The notes under the pieces are model-generated. The model worked only from the letters and a program-made list of their open reading frames with translations. It did no database searches and had not been told where the DNA came from. The position numbers and the translations under genes are program-made. From assembly GCA_947170725.1 (NCBI GenBank), contig CAMVUM010000024.1, positions 1 to 50,320 of the forward strand: a stretch of DNA of 50,320 nt, read 5' to 3'. Source of the DNA: an uncultured Prevotella sp. Its GTDB lineage: Bacteria > Bacteroidota > Bacteroidia > Bacteroidales > Bacteroidaceae. This document shows positions 1-9,505 of the stretch, one piece after another (positions within the stretch are counted from its first letter, which is position 1; each line of letters opens with the position of its first letter).

Positions 1-24
1 CAAACAAGATATCCTTTTTTTTTG

Positions 25-32
25 TAATTTTG
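25..32 (+). promoter_or_regulatory. -7 promoter box upstream of rpoD
   Basis: TAATTTTG matches the Bacteroidetes -7 consensus TAnnTTTG. No TTTG -33 box lies 19-20 nt upstream, and the window edge limits the view. Transcription would begin near 35, which makes an ATG at 30 unusable and supports the rpoD start at 90. Confidence 0.5.
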
Positions 33-89
33 CATCGCTTTTTTAAGACTTATATTTATAAATCTGATTATCAAGTAATTATAAGAGGA

Positions 90-962
90 ATGAGACAATT
101 AAAAATTCAAAAGAGTATCACCAACCGTTCGAGTGAAGCATTAGATAAGTATCTTGTTGAAATCGGACGTGCACCTCTAATTTCCATTGATGAAGAAATT
201 GAACTGGCACAAAAGATAAAGAAAGGCGGTCCTGAAGGAGAACGCGCTAAAGATAAATTAGTGACAGCAAATCTTAGATTTGTTGTTTCTGTGGCAAAAC
301 AATATCAGCATCAAGGGCTTACGTTGACAGACTTGATAGATGAAGGTAATATCGGTTTGATTAAAGCTGCTCAAAAGTTTGATGAGACGCGTGGTTTTAA
401 ATTCATTTCTTATGCTGTTTGGTGGATTCGCCAAAGCATATTGCAAGCAATCGCAGAACAGAGCCGAATTGTCCGATTGCCATTAAATCAGGTTGGTTCT
501 TTGAATAAGATCAACCACGAAATCAATAAATTTGAGCAAGAGAACCAACGCCATCCATCTGTTGCAGAATTAAGTGCAGCAACCAACCTTGACGAAGACA
601 AGATTGGACAGAGTCTGATGGCAGACGGGCATCATGTTTCAATTGACGCACCATTTCAGGATGGTGAGGATAATTGTATGCTTGATGTAATGGCCAGTGG
701 AGAAGATAGCCGTACAGACCGATATGTGGATCATGAATCAATGGCTCAAGAACTTAATACTGTATTAAATAAAGTTTTAAAAGAACGTGAGATAACCATC
801 ATACGAGAGTGTTTTGGTATTGGTTGCCATGAAAAGGGTCTTGAAGAAATTGGAGATCAATTGGGGCTAACAAGAGAGCGTGTACGCCAAATCCGTGAGA
901 AGAGCATTGCTAAATTGCGTGATAGCGGAAACGCGAAGATTCTTATGAAATATTTAGGATAA
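90..962 (+). CDS. rpoD: Primary RNA polymerase sigma factor (sigma-70/RpoD, Bacteroidetes type)
   Basis: This 290-aa protein directs core RNA polymerase to housekeeping promoters. Region 1.2 covers about residues 16-48, region 2 about 60-126 with the -10-recognising helix FISYAVWWIRQSI at 105-117, region 3 about 137-210, and region 4 about 222-280 with the helix-turn-helix LGLTRERVRQIREKSIAKLR at 258-277. Region 1.1 is absent, as in known Bacteroidetes primary sigma factors, and the length is normal for that group. I chose the start at 90 because MRQLKI is the usual N-terminus, a purine-rich AAGAGG precedes it, and the longer frame would begin inside the promoter. It probably reads the TAnnTTTG promoters seen through the window. 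Confidence 0.96.
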   Translation: MRQLKIQKSITNRSSEALDKYLVEIGRAPLISIDEEIELAQKIKKGGPEGERAKDKLVTANLRFVVSVAKQYQHQGLTLTDLIDEGNIGLIKAAQKFDETRGFKFISYAVWWIRQSILQAIAEQSRIVRLPLNQVGSLNKINHEINKFEQENQRHPSVAELSAATNLDEDKIGQSLMADGHHVSIDAPFQDGEDNCMLDVMASGEDSRTDRYVDHESMAQELNTVLNKVLKEREITIIRECFGIGCHEKGLEEIGDQLGLTRERVRQIREKSIAKLRDSGNAKILMKYLG

Positions 963-976
963 ATATCTTTAATATT

Positions 977-1008
977 TTTGTATTATCGAATAATTCTTGC
1001 TACTTTTG
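977..1008 (+). promoter_or_regulatory. Promoter of the DUF5686 gene
   Basis: TTTG (977-980), a 20-nt spacer and TACTTTTG (1001-1008) form a full match to the Bacteroidetes consensus. The predicted transcription start is about 1012-1015, at or next to the ATG at 1013, so the mRNA would be leaderless or nearly so. Confidence 0.65.
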
Positions 1009-1012
1009 AGCC

Positions 1013-3040
1013 ATGAAGAATAGATGGTTCATAAAAACAATAATACTGGGCATGTTTTTTTTCATGCCCAGTATTATTTTATCCAAGACAAAGAAGGATA
1101 CTTTAGTATTGGAACTTCTATTCAAATACAAAGATATCCATGCAAAAGATGTAAATGGAATAACAGAGAATATCTACTTAAGATATAGTTTTCAAACAAA
1201 GCGTCGCAACCCTACTCTATTTCTTATTCCCACTATGTACACAATAGCCAAGGGACAACGTGAATACATAGGTGAGACTTACGGTAAGATTACTTTCAAC
1301 GAAACAGGTAGATATGACATAAAGCGCCAGATTGTTTCCGGTAGTTTGCCCAACTACAGGAAGACAATGCCCATTCTTCTCAATTATATAATACCTGACC
1401 TGTATAATGTATGTTTGTTTGATGAACATATTCTTTCACCGTTTAATAAAACCAACCGACGATTCTACCGTTATCGCATAAAGGAGATGTCACATTATGA
1501 AGACTATGTCTCATTCCGTCCACGTATTCAGAATACTCAACTTATACGTGGCTCTGCTGTTGTCGATCGACGAACAGGCAGAATTAAGAAAGTGAATATA
1601 CGGGGTGAATATGATTTGCTCAAATTTGAAATAAACACAGATATGGGTGACGGCATAACCAACAATCCGTCACTGCCAGTATCAAGTAGCACGAAATCAA
1701 CATTCAAATTCCTGGGTAATAATATAATTGCCAATTTTTCCGTGAAGATAGGAAGTCTCACAGGAGGACTGCCTGATTCTATATCCAATGTTTCGGATAT
1801 AGCTGTTATGGATAGTATCCGTCCCTACCCTCTCAATGAGTTTGAGAAGTATATATACCAAATAAATAAAGCCAGCAGAACACGTCGTGATACACTGAAA
1901 AAATCACAGACACGTAATAATAAAATAAAAGAAATTGCATGGGACATTATCGGTGACCACATGCTCAATAGCATGGGGGCAGAAACTTCAAGGGCTTCTA
2001 TTCGCTTTTCTCCACTCCTCAATCCTCTTTATCTCAGCTACAGCCATAGCCGAGGCTTATCATACAAGATAAAAATGGGAGCAAGATATAGTTTCTCCGA
2101 GAAGCAAAATATTATTTTCACTCCATATTTGGGTTACAACTTCAAGATTAAAAAGCTATACTTTGACACCCCTTTGCGCTTCACATACAATACAGATAAA
2201 AACGCGTGGGTGGAATTGGCATGGAGAAACGGAAACCGGATAACAAATTCAAGCGTATTGGACATTATAAAGAATGAAAATAGTGATTCTATAGACTTCT
2301 CTGCTCTTAATTTAGATTATTTTGATGACGAAATGCTTCAGATCAGACACAATATATCTATTGGCAGGATGTTTAATCTGACTATTGGCAGCATTTTTCA
2401 TGAACGAACTGCTGTGAGTAAAAGGGAATTTCAACTTTTAGGTAAACCTTTTGTCTACCGTAGTTTCGCACCTCAGTTGACCGTCAGTTTTCACCCCTAT
2501 CCTTCCGGGCCTGTATTTACAGCAAATTATGAGCGTAGTTTGAAAGGTATTTTAAAATCTAATATTGAGTATGAACGCTGGGAATTAGATACCTCATTCA
2601 AGAAAAAGTTGAAAGGTCTGCGCGGTTATAACATACGTGTTGGCGGAGGTTTCTATACCAATAAGTCCAGTAACTATTTTGTTGATTTTTCTAATTTCCA
2701 GGAAAACTATCTGCCAAACGGTTGGGACGACGATTGGACAGGAAACTTTCAGCTATTGAACAGTCAGTGGTACAATGCATCTAAATATTACATCCGTGCC
2801 AACACTTCCTATGAATCTCCATTACTTCTCGTCACGAGACTTCCATTAATAGGAAAATATATAGAGACAGAACGTATCTATGTCAGCGCTTTACAGATAG
2901 AACACATAAAACCATATTTCGAAATAGGTTATGGCATAACCAACCGATATTTCTCCATTGGACTATTCTGTAGTATTATCAATGGAAGTTTTAACGAGTT
3001 CGGCAGCAAATTTACTTTTGAATTATTTAGAAAATGGTAA
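1013..3040 (+). CDS. DUF5686-like outer-membrane protein
   Basis: 675 aa with an N-terminal hydrophobic signal (about residues 5-24), then a soluble domain and a long C-terminal part rich in alternating aromatic/polar strands with repeated Y/F-containing beta segments. This suggests a membrane beta-barrel. The segment YRYRIKEMSHYEDYVSFRP followed by GSAVVDRRTGRI resembles the core of DUF5686 proteins. It lacks the carboxypeptidase-regulatory-like N-terminal domain that many family members carry, so it is shorter. The function of the family is not established. The ATG at 1013 gives the only credible signal peptide. A perfect hairpin lies in the signal-peptide codons (1039-1078). The addA-like gene starts 7 nt after the stop, so the two may be co-transcribed. 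The family name is from memory of its sequence pattern. Confidence 0.7.
   Translation: MKNRWFIKTIILGMFFFMPSIILSKTKKDTLVLELLFKYKDIHAKDVNGITENIYLRYSFQTKRRNPTLFLIPTMYTIAKGQREYIGETYGKITFNETGRYDIKRQIVSGSLPNYRKTMPILLNYIIPDLYNVCLFDEHILSPFNKTNRRFYRYRIKEMSHYEDYVSFRPRIQNTQLIRGSAVVDRRTGRIKKVNIRGEYDLLKFEINTDMGDGITNNPSLPVSSSTKSTFKFLGNNIIANFSVKIGSLTGGLPDSISNVSDIAVMDSIRPYPLNEFEKYIYQINKASRTRRDTLKKSQTRNNKIKEIAWDIIGDHMLNSMGAETSRASIRFSPLLNPLYLSYSHSRGLSYKIKMGARYSFSEKQNIIFTPYLGYNFKIKKLYFDTPLRFTYNTDKNAWVELAWRNGNRITNSSVLDIIKNENSDSIDFSALNLDYFDDEMLQIRHNISIGRMFNLTIGSIFHERTAVSKREFQLLGKPFVYRSFAPQLTVSFHPYPSGPVFTANYERSLKGILKSNIEYERWELDTSFKKKLKGLRGYNIRVGGGFYTNKSSNYFVDFSNFQENYLPNGWDDDWTGNFQLLNSQWYNASKYYIRANTSYESPLLLVTRLPLIGKYIETERIYVSALQIEHIKPYFEIGYGITNRYFSIGLFCSIINGSFNEFGSKFTFELFRKW
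1039..1078 (+). terminator. Perfect hairpin inside the 5' coding region (terminator-like)
   Basis: A 16-bp perfect stem (1039-1054 pairing with 1063-1078) encloses an 8-T loop (1055-1062) and is followed by two further Ts (1079-1080). The arms contain ACTGGGCATG and CATGCCCAGT. It begins 26 nt after the first base of the DUF5686 start codon and 77 nt after the rpoD stop. It could terminate rpoD transcripts, attenuate the next gene, or both. Confidence 0.55.
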
Positions 3041-3047
3041 TTTCATT

Positions 3048-6000
3048 ATGAGCAACAAACCATTAACAATATATAAAGCCAGTGCCGGAAGTGGCAAGAC
3101 GTTTACTCTGGCCACAGAATACATAAAGCTTCTTATTCAGAATCCTCAAAGCTACCGCAATATTCTTGCCGTGACATTCACCAATAAAGCCACAGAAGAA
3201 ATGAAAATGCGTATAATAAGTCAGTTGTACGGAATTTCTTGTGGACTTAATGATTCATCCATGTATATGGATAAGATTTGTACAGAACTGGACGCATCAC
3301 CATCCTTTGTCAGCCATCAGGCTGAAATTGCGTTGCGATTATTAATACACAATTACAATTATTTCAAGGTTGAGACTATCGATGCTTTCTTTCAGAAAGT
3401 TCTCCGCAATTTAGCTCGCGAACTGGATTTGACAGCAAATCTACGTATAGAGTTGAATGACACACAAATAGAAGAACAGGCTGTTGATAGTCTTATACAA
3501 GAACTAGACAGTCAAAATGATATACTTAGATGGATATTGAGCTATGTGAATGATAAGATATCTGATGACAAAAGCTGGAATGTCATCGGCCAAATAAAAA
3601 GTTTCGGTCACACAATCTTTAAGGATTTCTATAAAGAGAAGAGCGATTTGATTAATGCGGTACTTTCTGACAGCAACTTTCTTGACAGATATATAAAGAT
3701 GCTCAAGCACGATGCTGCAGCGGCAAAGGCACGTATGGAAGAAATAGCACATATCTTCTTTGAAACCATATCTGCTGAAGGATTGGATATTGGAGACTTC
3801 AGTAATGGCAAAAGTGGCGTTTGCGGTTTCTTTATTAAACTACAGAACGGTGTTTTTGATGAGAGTATTGTTGGCAAAAGGATTGCTGACTGTCTAAAGT
3901 CTGCTGATAAATGGGTTACAAAGACCAATCCGCGACGTGATGAGATCAAAACCATCGCAGAAACACGTCTCATGCCTATTCTACAGCTTGCATGTGATGA
4001 ACGTCCTGCAAGATGGTGCTGTTATAAGTCAGTGGATTCTACGTTGCGCCACCTCAACCAATTACGCCTTCTTAGTAGTATTGAAGGAAAAGTAAGACAA
4101 TTAAATGCAGAATCCAATCGATTCCTCTTAAGCGATACCCAGCAATTGCTACATTCCTTGATACACGAAAGTGATTCACCCTTTATCTTTGAGAAGATTG
4201 GTGCCCAACTGAAACATGTGATGATTGATGAATTTCAAGATACAAGTTCTGTCCAATGGCAGAACTTCAAAATACTTCTTAATGAATGTATGAGTCACAC
4301 AGACACAGGCAATCTTATTGTTGGTGATGTGAAACAGAGTATATACCGATGGCGTTCTGGAGATTGGAGGTTGCTTAACAATATACGAAGTGAGTTTAAT
4401 ATGCCTAACAGTCAATTAGACATCCGTACTCTTACATATAATTATCGTTCATGCCATAACATAATAAGATTTAATAATGCCTTTTTCACCCGTGCGACAG
4501 AAATAGAATATTCAAATTTTGCAGAGATTAGCGAAGATTATGCAAATCAGATAAAGAATGCCTATTCTGATGTATGTCAGAAATATGTATCTCGTTCGGA
4601 AGCGAAACCCGAAGGATTGGTAAGTATAGAATTGCTTCCCAAAAATGACTACATACCGACAACACTCTCCCGCTTGGTCGACATTGTGGATGATTTGCTC
4701 AACCATGGTATCACTTCTGGGAAGATAGCAATTCTTGTCCGTAACAATGACAAGATTCCACTTATAGCCCAATATTTTGCCGAGAAACTTCCGCATGTGC
4801 AGATTCTTTCCGATGAAGCCTTTCGTCTTGATGCCTCGCTGTCTGTCAATATTCTCATAAATGCTCTCAGGTGTCTTGTTCTTCGCACCGACCTTTTGAC
4901 TATGGCCACTCTTGCGAAGGACTTCCAACGCATTACTTCCACAGAACCACTAAATGACGGAATTTTTATTTCCAGTGATGATATTGTGGAACTTTTGCCT
5001 CGCGATTATACAGAATATATGGACGAACTTGTCGTTATGCCATTGTATGAACTGACCGAAAGGCTTTATTCCATATTCGGACTTAACCGCATAGAAGGTC
5101 AAAGTGCCTATATTTCCACATTCTATGACCACATGCTAACGTTTATACAAGACAATTCTGCAGACATTACGGGATTCATAAACGAATGGGAATCCAGACT
5201 ATGCAGCAAAACAATCCAAAGTGACCAAATAGCCGGCATACGTCTTATCTCCATTCACAAGAGCAAAGGACTTGAATTTGATAACGTTATAATTCCATTC
5301 TGTGACTGGACATTGGAAAAAACTAATGGCAATATTATCTGGTGTAGTCCACAGAAAGCCCCTTATAACCAGCTTCCGCTGGTTCCAGTAGACTACAGCC
5401 GTAAAGGAATGGTCGGAACAATCTATGAGAACGACTATTTTGATGAATATCTCCAAAATTGTGTAGACAATCTTAATTTGCTATATGTGGCCTTCACTCG
5501 TGCCAGTCACAATCTCTTTGTCATAGGACGCCGTGATGCTTCCGGTTCGCGGTCGGTACTTATCCAAAACAGTATTCCGGCTATTAAGGAACAGCTTGAC
5601 GGAGTGGAATTTTATGAAGGGGAAGAGAAAGACCAGTCCATTATCTTCAACTATGGCCAACTCAGTGTAAAGTCCCAAAGTCCATCGGGTGTAAAATCGG
5701 CAAATGTTTTTATCCAACCTGTGGAAAATTTGGATGTTGCCATAGATACATTCAGTGGTAATGTCGGTTTCAAACAAAGCAACAAGAGCCGTGAGTTCAC
5801 CATGTCAGACAACGACATTGACACAGAACATGGGGGGTATATCGCTACGGGAAACATTCTTCACAATATATTTTCCTCCATACGAACAACAGCAGACATA
5901 GACAACGCTCTAAACAAATTGGAAATAGATGGTGTTATCTCTGATCCAGAGCATATTAGCAATATGCTACGTAAAAGACTTAAGAATCCTCATGTAGCCA

Positions 6001-6269
6001 ATTGGTTTTCTGAACGTTGGGAACTTTATAACGAATGTTCCATCCTTGCTGTCGACAAGACTTCTGGTGAGGTTTTTACAAGACGCCCGGACCGGGTTAT
6101 GACCGATGGCAACGAGATGATTGTCGTGGATTTTAAATTCGGTCGTCCACGTAATGAATATTATGCCCAAGTTCGCGAATACATGTCGCTCCTTGCCGGA
6201 ATGGGCTATAAGAATATAAAAGGTTATCTGTGGTTTGTTTACAGCAATAAAATCGAAGAAGTAATATGA
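3048..6269 (+). CDS. addA: AddA-like UvrD/REP helicase with C-terminal PD-(D/E)XK nuclease
   Basis: 1073 aa, expected to form the helicase-nuclease half of an AddAB/RecBCD-like complex that resects double-strand breaks for RecA-dependent repair. SF1A motifs are complete: Walker A ASAGSGKT (11-18), Walker B MIDEFQD (392-398), GDVKQSIYRWRSGD (426-439), HKSKGLEFDNVIIPFC (737-752) and YVAFTRAS near 813-820. The C-terminal RecB-type nuclease shows RPDR (D1015), VVDFKFG (D1028, K1030) and a following QVREY. The start at 3048 (MSNKPLTIYKASAG) puts Walker A close to the N-terminus as usual; a longer frame would overlap the upstream gene by about 80 nt. It overlaps the next gene by ATGA, indicating translational coupling. 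The symbol is by analogy. Confidence 0.88.
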   Translation: MSNKPLTIYKASAGSGKTFTLATEYIKLLIQNPQSYRNILAVTFTNKATEEMKMRIISQLYGISCGLNDSSMYMDKICTELDASPSFVSHQAEIALRLLIHNYNYFKVETIDAFFQKVLRNLARELDLTANLRIELNDTQIEEQAVDSLIQELDSQNDILRWILSYVNDKISDDKSWNVIGQIKSFGHTIFKDFYKEKSDLINAVLSDSNFLDRYIKMLKHDAAAAKARMEEIAHIFFETISAEGLDIGDFSNGKSGVCGFFIKLQNGVFDESIVGKRIADCLKSADKWVTKTNPRRDEIKTIAETRLMPILQLACDERPARWCCYKSVDSTLRHLNQLRLLSSIEGKVRQLNAESNRFLLSDTQQLLHSLIHESDSPFIFEKIGAQLKHVMIDEFQDTSSVQWQNFKILLNECMSHTDTGNLIVGDVKQSIYRWRSGDWRLLNNIRSEFNMPNSQLDIRTLTYNYRSCHNIIRFNNAFFTRATEIEYSNFAEISEDYANQIKNAYSDVCQKYVSRSEAKPEGLVSIELLPKNDYIPTTLSRLVDIVDDLLNHGITSGKIAILVRNNDKIPLIAQYFAEKLPHVQILSDEAFRLDASLSVNILINALRCLVLRTDLLTMATLAKDFQRITSTEPLNDGIFISSDDIVELLPRDYTEYMDELVVMPLYELTERLYSIFGLNRIEGQSAYISTFYDHMLTFIQDNSADITGFINEWESRLCSKTIQSDQIAGIRLISIHKSKGLEFDNVIIPFCDWTLEKTNGNIIWCSPQKAPYNQLPLVPVDYSRKGMVGTIYENDYFDEYLQNCVDNLNLLYVAFTRASHNLFVIGRRDASGSRSVLIQNSIPAIKEQLDGVEFYEGEEKDQSIIFNYGQLSVKSQSPSGVKSANVFIQPVENLDVAIDTFSGNVGFKQSNKSREFTMSDNDIDTEHGGYIATGNILHNIFSSIRTTADIDNALNKLEIDGVISDPEHISNMLRKRLKNPHVANWFSERWELYNECSILAVDKTSGEVFTRRPDRVMTDGNEMIVVDFKFGRPRNEYYAQVREYMSLLAGMGYKNIKGYLWFVYSNKIEEVI

Positions 6270-9190
6270 AGACATTTTTAGAACATGTAGCCGGTGACAT
6301 CATAACCAAACACGGAACCAATCTATCCCGCATAGCTGTGGTATTCCCTAATAAACGTGCCTCTCTTTTTCTCAATGAGTATCTTGCCCGTTACGCAGGT
6401 CGTCCATTATGGAGTCCGGCCTATATGACTATAAGCGAATTGTTCCTTAACCATTCCGACATCCGGATTGGTGATTCTATTAAGCTAGTGTCTGATCTCC
6501 ATAAGTGTTTCACGGCTTGCACCGGAAGAAGCGAAACACTTGATCACTTCTATGGTTGGGGAGAACTTCTCCTGTCTGATTTTGACGATATAGACAAGAA
6601 TATGGCTGACGCGTCTAAGGTTTTCATGAATGTCCACCATCTTTATGAGTTGGACGATTTATCTTATCTTGATGACAGTCAGGTGGAAATCATACGTAAG
6701 TTCTTTCATAACTTTTCCCGTGAAAATACAACGGAATTGAAACAACGGTTCCTCGAACTATGGAACCACATGTACGACATTTACAGTAGCTTCAACGACC
6801 TCCTCTTGAAACAAGGATTAGGTTATGAGGGGGCTGTTTTCCGCCGTATGGTGACAGACGAGACCATAACCTTTGAATATGATACATACATTTTTGTTGG
6901 TTTCAATCTTCTCAACCGTGTGGAGCAGAAACTATTCACACGACTAAAAAAAAAAGGTCGCGCCCTATTCTATTGGGATTTCGACCACTATTATATGCCA
7001 GACAAATCTCATTCTGTGCTCCATAACGAAGCTGGACACTATATATCGTCTTTCCTCTCATCATTTCCAAATGAGCTGGATATTCGTGACAGTAGTATCT
7101 ATGACAACTTTTCCAAGCCTAAAGCCATCACCTATATTTCTGCCCGCACTGAGGATATACAGGCCCGCTATGTCAGCACATGGCTGCGCGAAAGTGGCAG
7201 AATTGCCGCCGGGCGACGTACTGCAATCGTTCTTTGTAACGAAGGATTGTTACAGACAGTTGTTCATTCTATTCCGGATAGCGCCAACAGTGTTAATATA
7301 ACGACGGGCTATCCGCTCATTCAGTCACCCATATCATCATTAATTCGCATGCTTATAGCCCTGAAGACGACTGGATATGTCGCCCATTCTGACAAATATC
7401 GTCTGAATAGTGTCAATGCTGTGCTCAATCATCCATACATGCGATACATTTCTCCTGATTACAGACAACTCTATAGGAAACTCAATATAGAATCAAAGGT
7501 CTACTATCCGGACTCTTCACTTCTTGCCTCAGACGACGGAACAAAACTACTCTTTTCCAATCTGACAGAGGAAGAAGGCCCGTCCCTAACATTCAAACTC
7601 TCCAAATGGCTAATGAGAGTGACCGAACTTATAGCCCGTAATGCAGCAGAATGTAACGATCAGTTTTTCCATGAAGCTATTTTCCGCACCTATACGATTC
7701 TCAATCGTATGACATCGCTGGCAGGAGACGGTGACCTTGATGTCGATATAATTACGTTTCAGCGTCTGCTTAATCAACTGATCAGAGCCACATCGGTTCC
7801 ATTCCACGGCGAACCAATATCCGGCATACAGATTATGGGAGTATTGGAAACGCGTAATATTGATTTCGACCACCTCCTGATTCTTTCTGCCAATGAAGGT
7901 AATATGCCCAAAGGGGTTAACGATACGTCCTTCATTCCTTACAACATACGCAAGGCACACGGACTGACAACAATAGACAATAAAGTTGCTATATATTCTT
8001 ATTACTTCTACCGTCTTCTTCAGCGTGCCAATGACGTTACTATTATCTACAATAGCGCTACAGAAAACGGTTCAACCGGAGAGATGAGTCGCTTTATGCT
8101 CCAAATTCTTGTTGAAAGCGGCCACACTATTGCCCGACGTTCGCTACAAGCTGGCCAAAACATGGTCTCCTTTCCACGCATTGAAGTTCGCAAAACTCCG
8201 CGTGTCATGGACATTCTTCTATCACGTTTCGACAAATGCCGGCACCACTCAAACACAGATATGCCACTACTCACACCGACTGCCATCAACAGATATATGC
8301 GCTGTCCCAAACAATTCTACTACAATTATGTTTGTGGCATCCGTGAACCGGACATGACAGATGAAGACAAGATAGACAACCGTATTTTTGGAAATATATT
8401 CCATTCTGCATCACAGAAAATATACGAACGTCTCACAGCCCGTGGACCACATATACACGCTAATGATATTCAGAAACTTCTGGATAGCCGTACTGTTATC
8501 GCATCTGTCGTAGATGAGGCTTTCCGTGAAGAACTTTTCAAACTGCCCCCAGACTCCCCCTTCCGTCCGGAATATGACGGACTTCAGATTATCAACCGCG
8601 AGGTTATCATCACTTATGTCAGAAAACTGCTCCTTACCGATCTGCGTCTCGCTCCATTTGAAATAATTGGACTGGAAGTGGATACAAAGGAAGAAATGAC
8701 CATCCAGACAGACGATTTGTCGTTTAAGACAACAATAGGAGGACGCATAGACCGTCTGGACTGTATCAACGATGGTGAAGGACAGCGAATCCGGGTTATT
8801 GACTATAAGACTGGTGGACGTCTGATACCTCCACTCTCCATTATTGACGACGTTTTTGATTCGTCTAAAATTCACAGCAACCACAGTGACTATTATCTGC
8901 AGGCAATGCTCTATAGCGGTATTGTGCGGCATACAGACAAGTATAATCCCCGCAGAATTCCTGTCAGTCCGGCCTTGCTTTTCATTCAGCGCGCTTCGGG
9001 AGACAACTATGATCCTACACTCTGTTTTGGGCATGAAAAAATAACGGACATAGAGAAGTTCAAACCGGAATTTGATGTTATGCTACGAACTAAAGTCAAT
9101 GAGATTTTTAGTAGTGCCATACCTTTCCGTCCTACACAGAATGACGAAATCTGTCGCACTTGTCCTTACATCAGACTGTGTGGGAAATAG
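6266..9190 (+). CDS. addB: AddB-like PD-(D/E)XK nuclease with iron-sulfur cysteines
   Basis: 974 aa, the expected partner of the preceding helicase. The N-terminal two thirds is a degenerate helicase-like fold: VVFPNKRASLFLNEY stands where AddB proteins have a Walker region, and no intact Walker A is seen. The C-terminal nuclease has a conserved GNIFH segment, GGRIDRLD (D829) and VIDYKTG (D846, K848), followed by YYLQAMLY. Cysteines C680 and C963-x2-C966-x5-C972 reproduce the split four-cysteine 4Fe-4S staple known in AddB and Cas4-like nucleases. It starts inside the stop of the preceding gene (ATGA), so stoichiometric co-expression is likely. The gene ends ahead of a large inverted repeat that probably terminates the unit. 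Confidence 0.86.
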   Translation: MKTFLEHVAGDIITKHGTNLSRIAVVFPNKRASLFLNEYLARYAGRPLWSPAYMTISELFLNHSDIRIGDSIKLVSDLHKCFTACTGRSETLDHFYGWGELLLSDFDDIDKNMADASKVFMNVHHLYELDDLSYLDDSQVEIIRKFFHNFSRENTTELKQRFLELWNHMYDIYSSFNDLLLKQGLGYEGAVFRRMVTDETITFEYDTYIFVGFNLLNRVEQKLFTRLKKKGRALFYWDFDHYYMPDKSHSVLHNEAGHYISSFLSSFPNELDIRDSSIYDNFSKPKAITYISARTEDIQARYVSTWLRESGRIAAGRRTAIVLCNEGLLQTVVHSIPDSANSVNITTGYPLIQSPISSLIRMLIALKTTGYVAHSDKYRLNSVNAVLNHPYMRYISPDYRQLYRKLNIESKVYYPDSSLLASDDGTKLLFSNLTEEEGPSLTFKLSKWLMRVTELIARNAAECNDQFFHEAIFRTYTILNRMTSLAGDGDLDVDIITFQRLLNQLIRATSVPFHGEPISGIQIMGVLETRNIDFDHLLILSANEGNMPKGVNDTSFIPYNIRKAHGLTTIDNKVAIYSYYFYRLLQRANDVTIIYNSATENGSTGEMSRFMLQILVESGHTIARRSLQAGQNMVSFPRIEVRKTPRVMDILLSRFDKCRHHSNTDMPLLTPTAINRYMRCPKQFYYNYVCGIREPDMTDEDKIDNRIFGNIFHSASQKIYERLTARGPHIHANDIQKLLDSRTVIASVVDEAFREELFKLPPDSPFRPEYDGLQIINREVIITYVRKLLLTDLRLAPFEIIGLEVDTKEEMTIQTDDLSFKTTIGGRIDRLDCINDGEGQRIRVIDYKTGGRLIPPLSIIDDVFDSSKIHSNHSDYYLQAMLYSGIVRHTDKYNPRRIPVSPALLFIQRASGDNYDPTLCFGHEKITDIEKFKPEFDVMLRTKVNEIFSSAIPFRPTQNDEICRTCPYIRLCGK

Positions 9191-9344
9191 TGAACTATAT
9201 GTGCAGCGTCAGTTAGACATTTATTCATTAGAACATTGTCTGATTTCAACATAATAGGAACAATAAAGCGGATTTATCAATATCAGGTTATGTTGAGAGA
9301 TTTTTTTGTATTATAAATATAAAAGGAAGACACATAAACATAAG

Positions 9345-9413
9345 ATAAAGTAAGACAAAGGATTATGAGACATTGTTTCACAAACAATCCAACAGTCCTT
9401 GGTCTTACTTTAT
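9345..9413. terminator. Long inverted repeat, probable bidirectional terminator
   Basis: Arms 9345-9364 and 9394-9413 pair over 20 bp with two mismatches. The loop holds a second perfect 7-bp hairpin (9372-9378 with 9382-9388). It lies between the converging addB-like and DUF5715 genes, where a two-way terminator is expected. The rest of the gene-free stretch 9191-9505 shows nothing else I can support. Confidence 0.55.
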
Positions 9414-9505
9414 TCCTTAATGCCTCTTAACTATTATTCTTACATTACTTATATTTTTATCAAAAGAGTAATCCAGTTTACCGCTTTTATACAGTGGTTT
9501 ACATA

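Noticed and set aside
2958..3047. Upstream start for the addA-like gene
   Set aside because: It overlaps the DUF5686 gene by about 80 nt and adds residues unlike the family; the ATG at 3048 places Walker A normally.
8411..9034. 207-codon minus-strand frame
   Set aside because: Antisense to the conserved nuclease domain of the addB-like gene; no family features.
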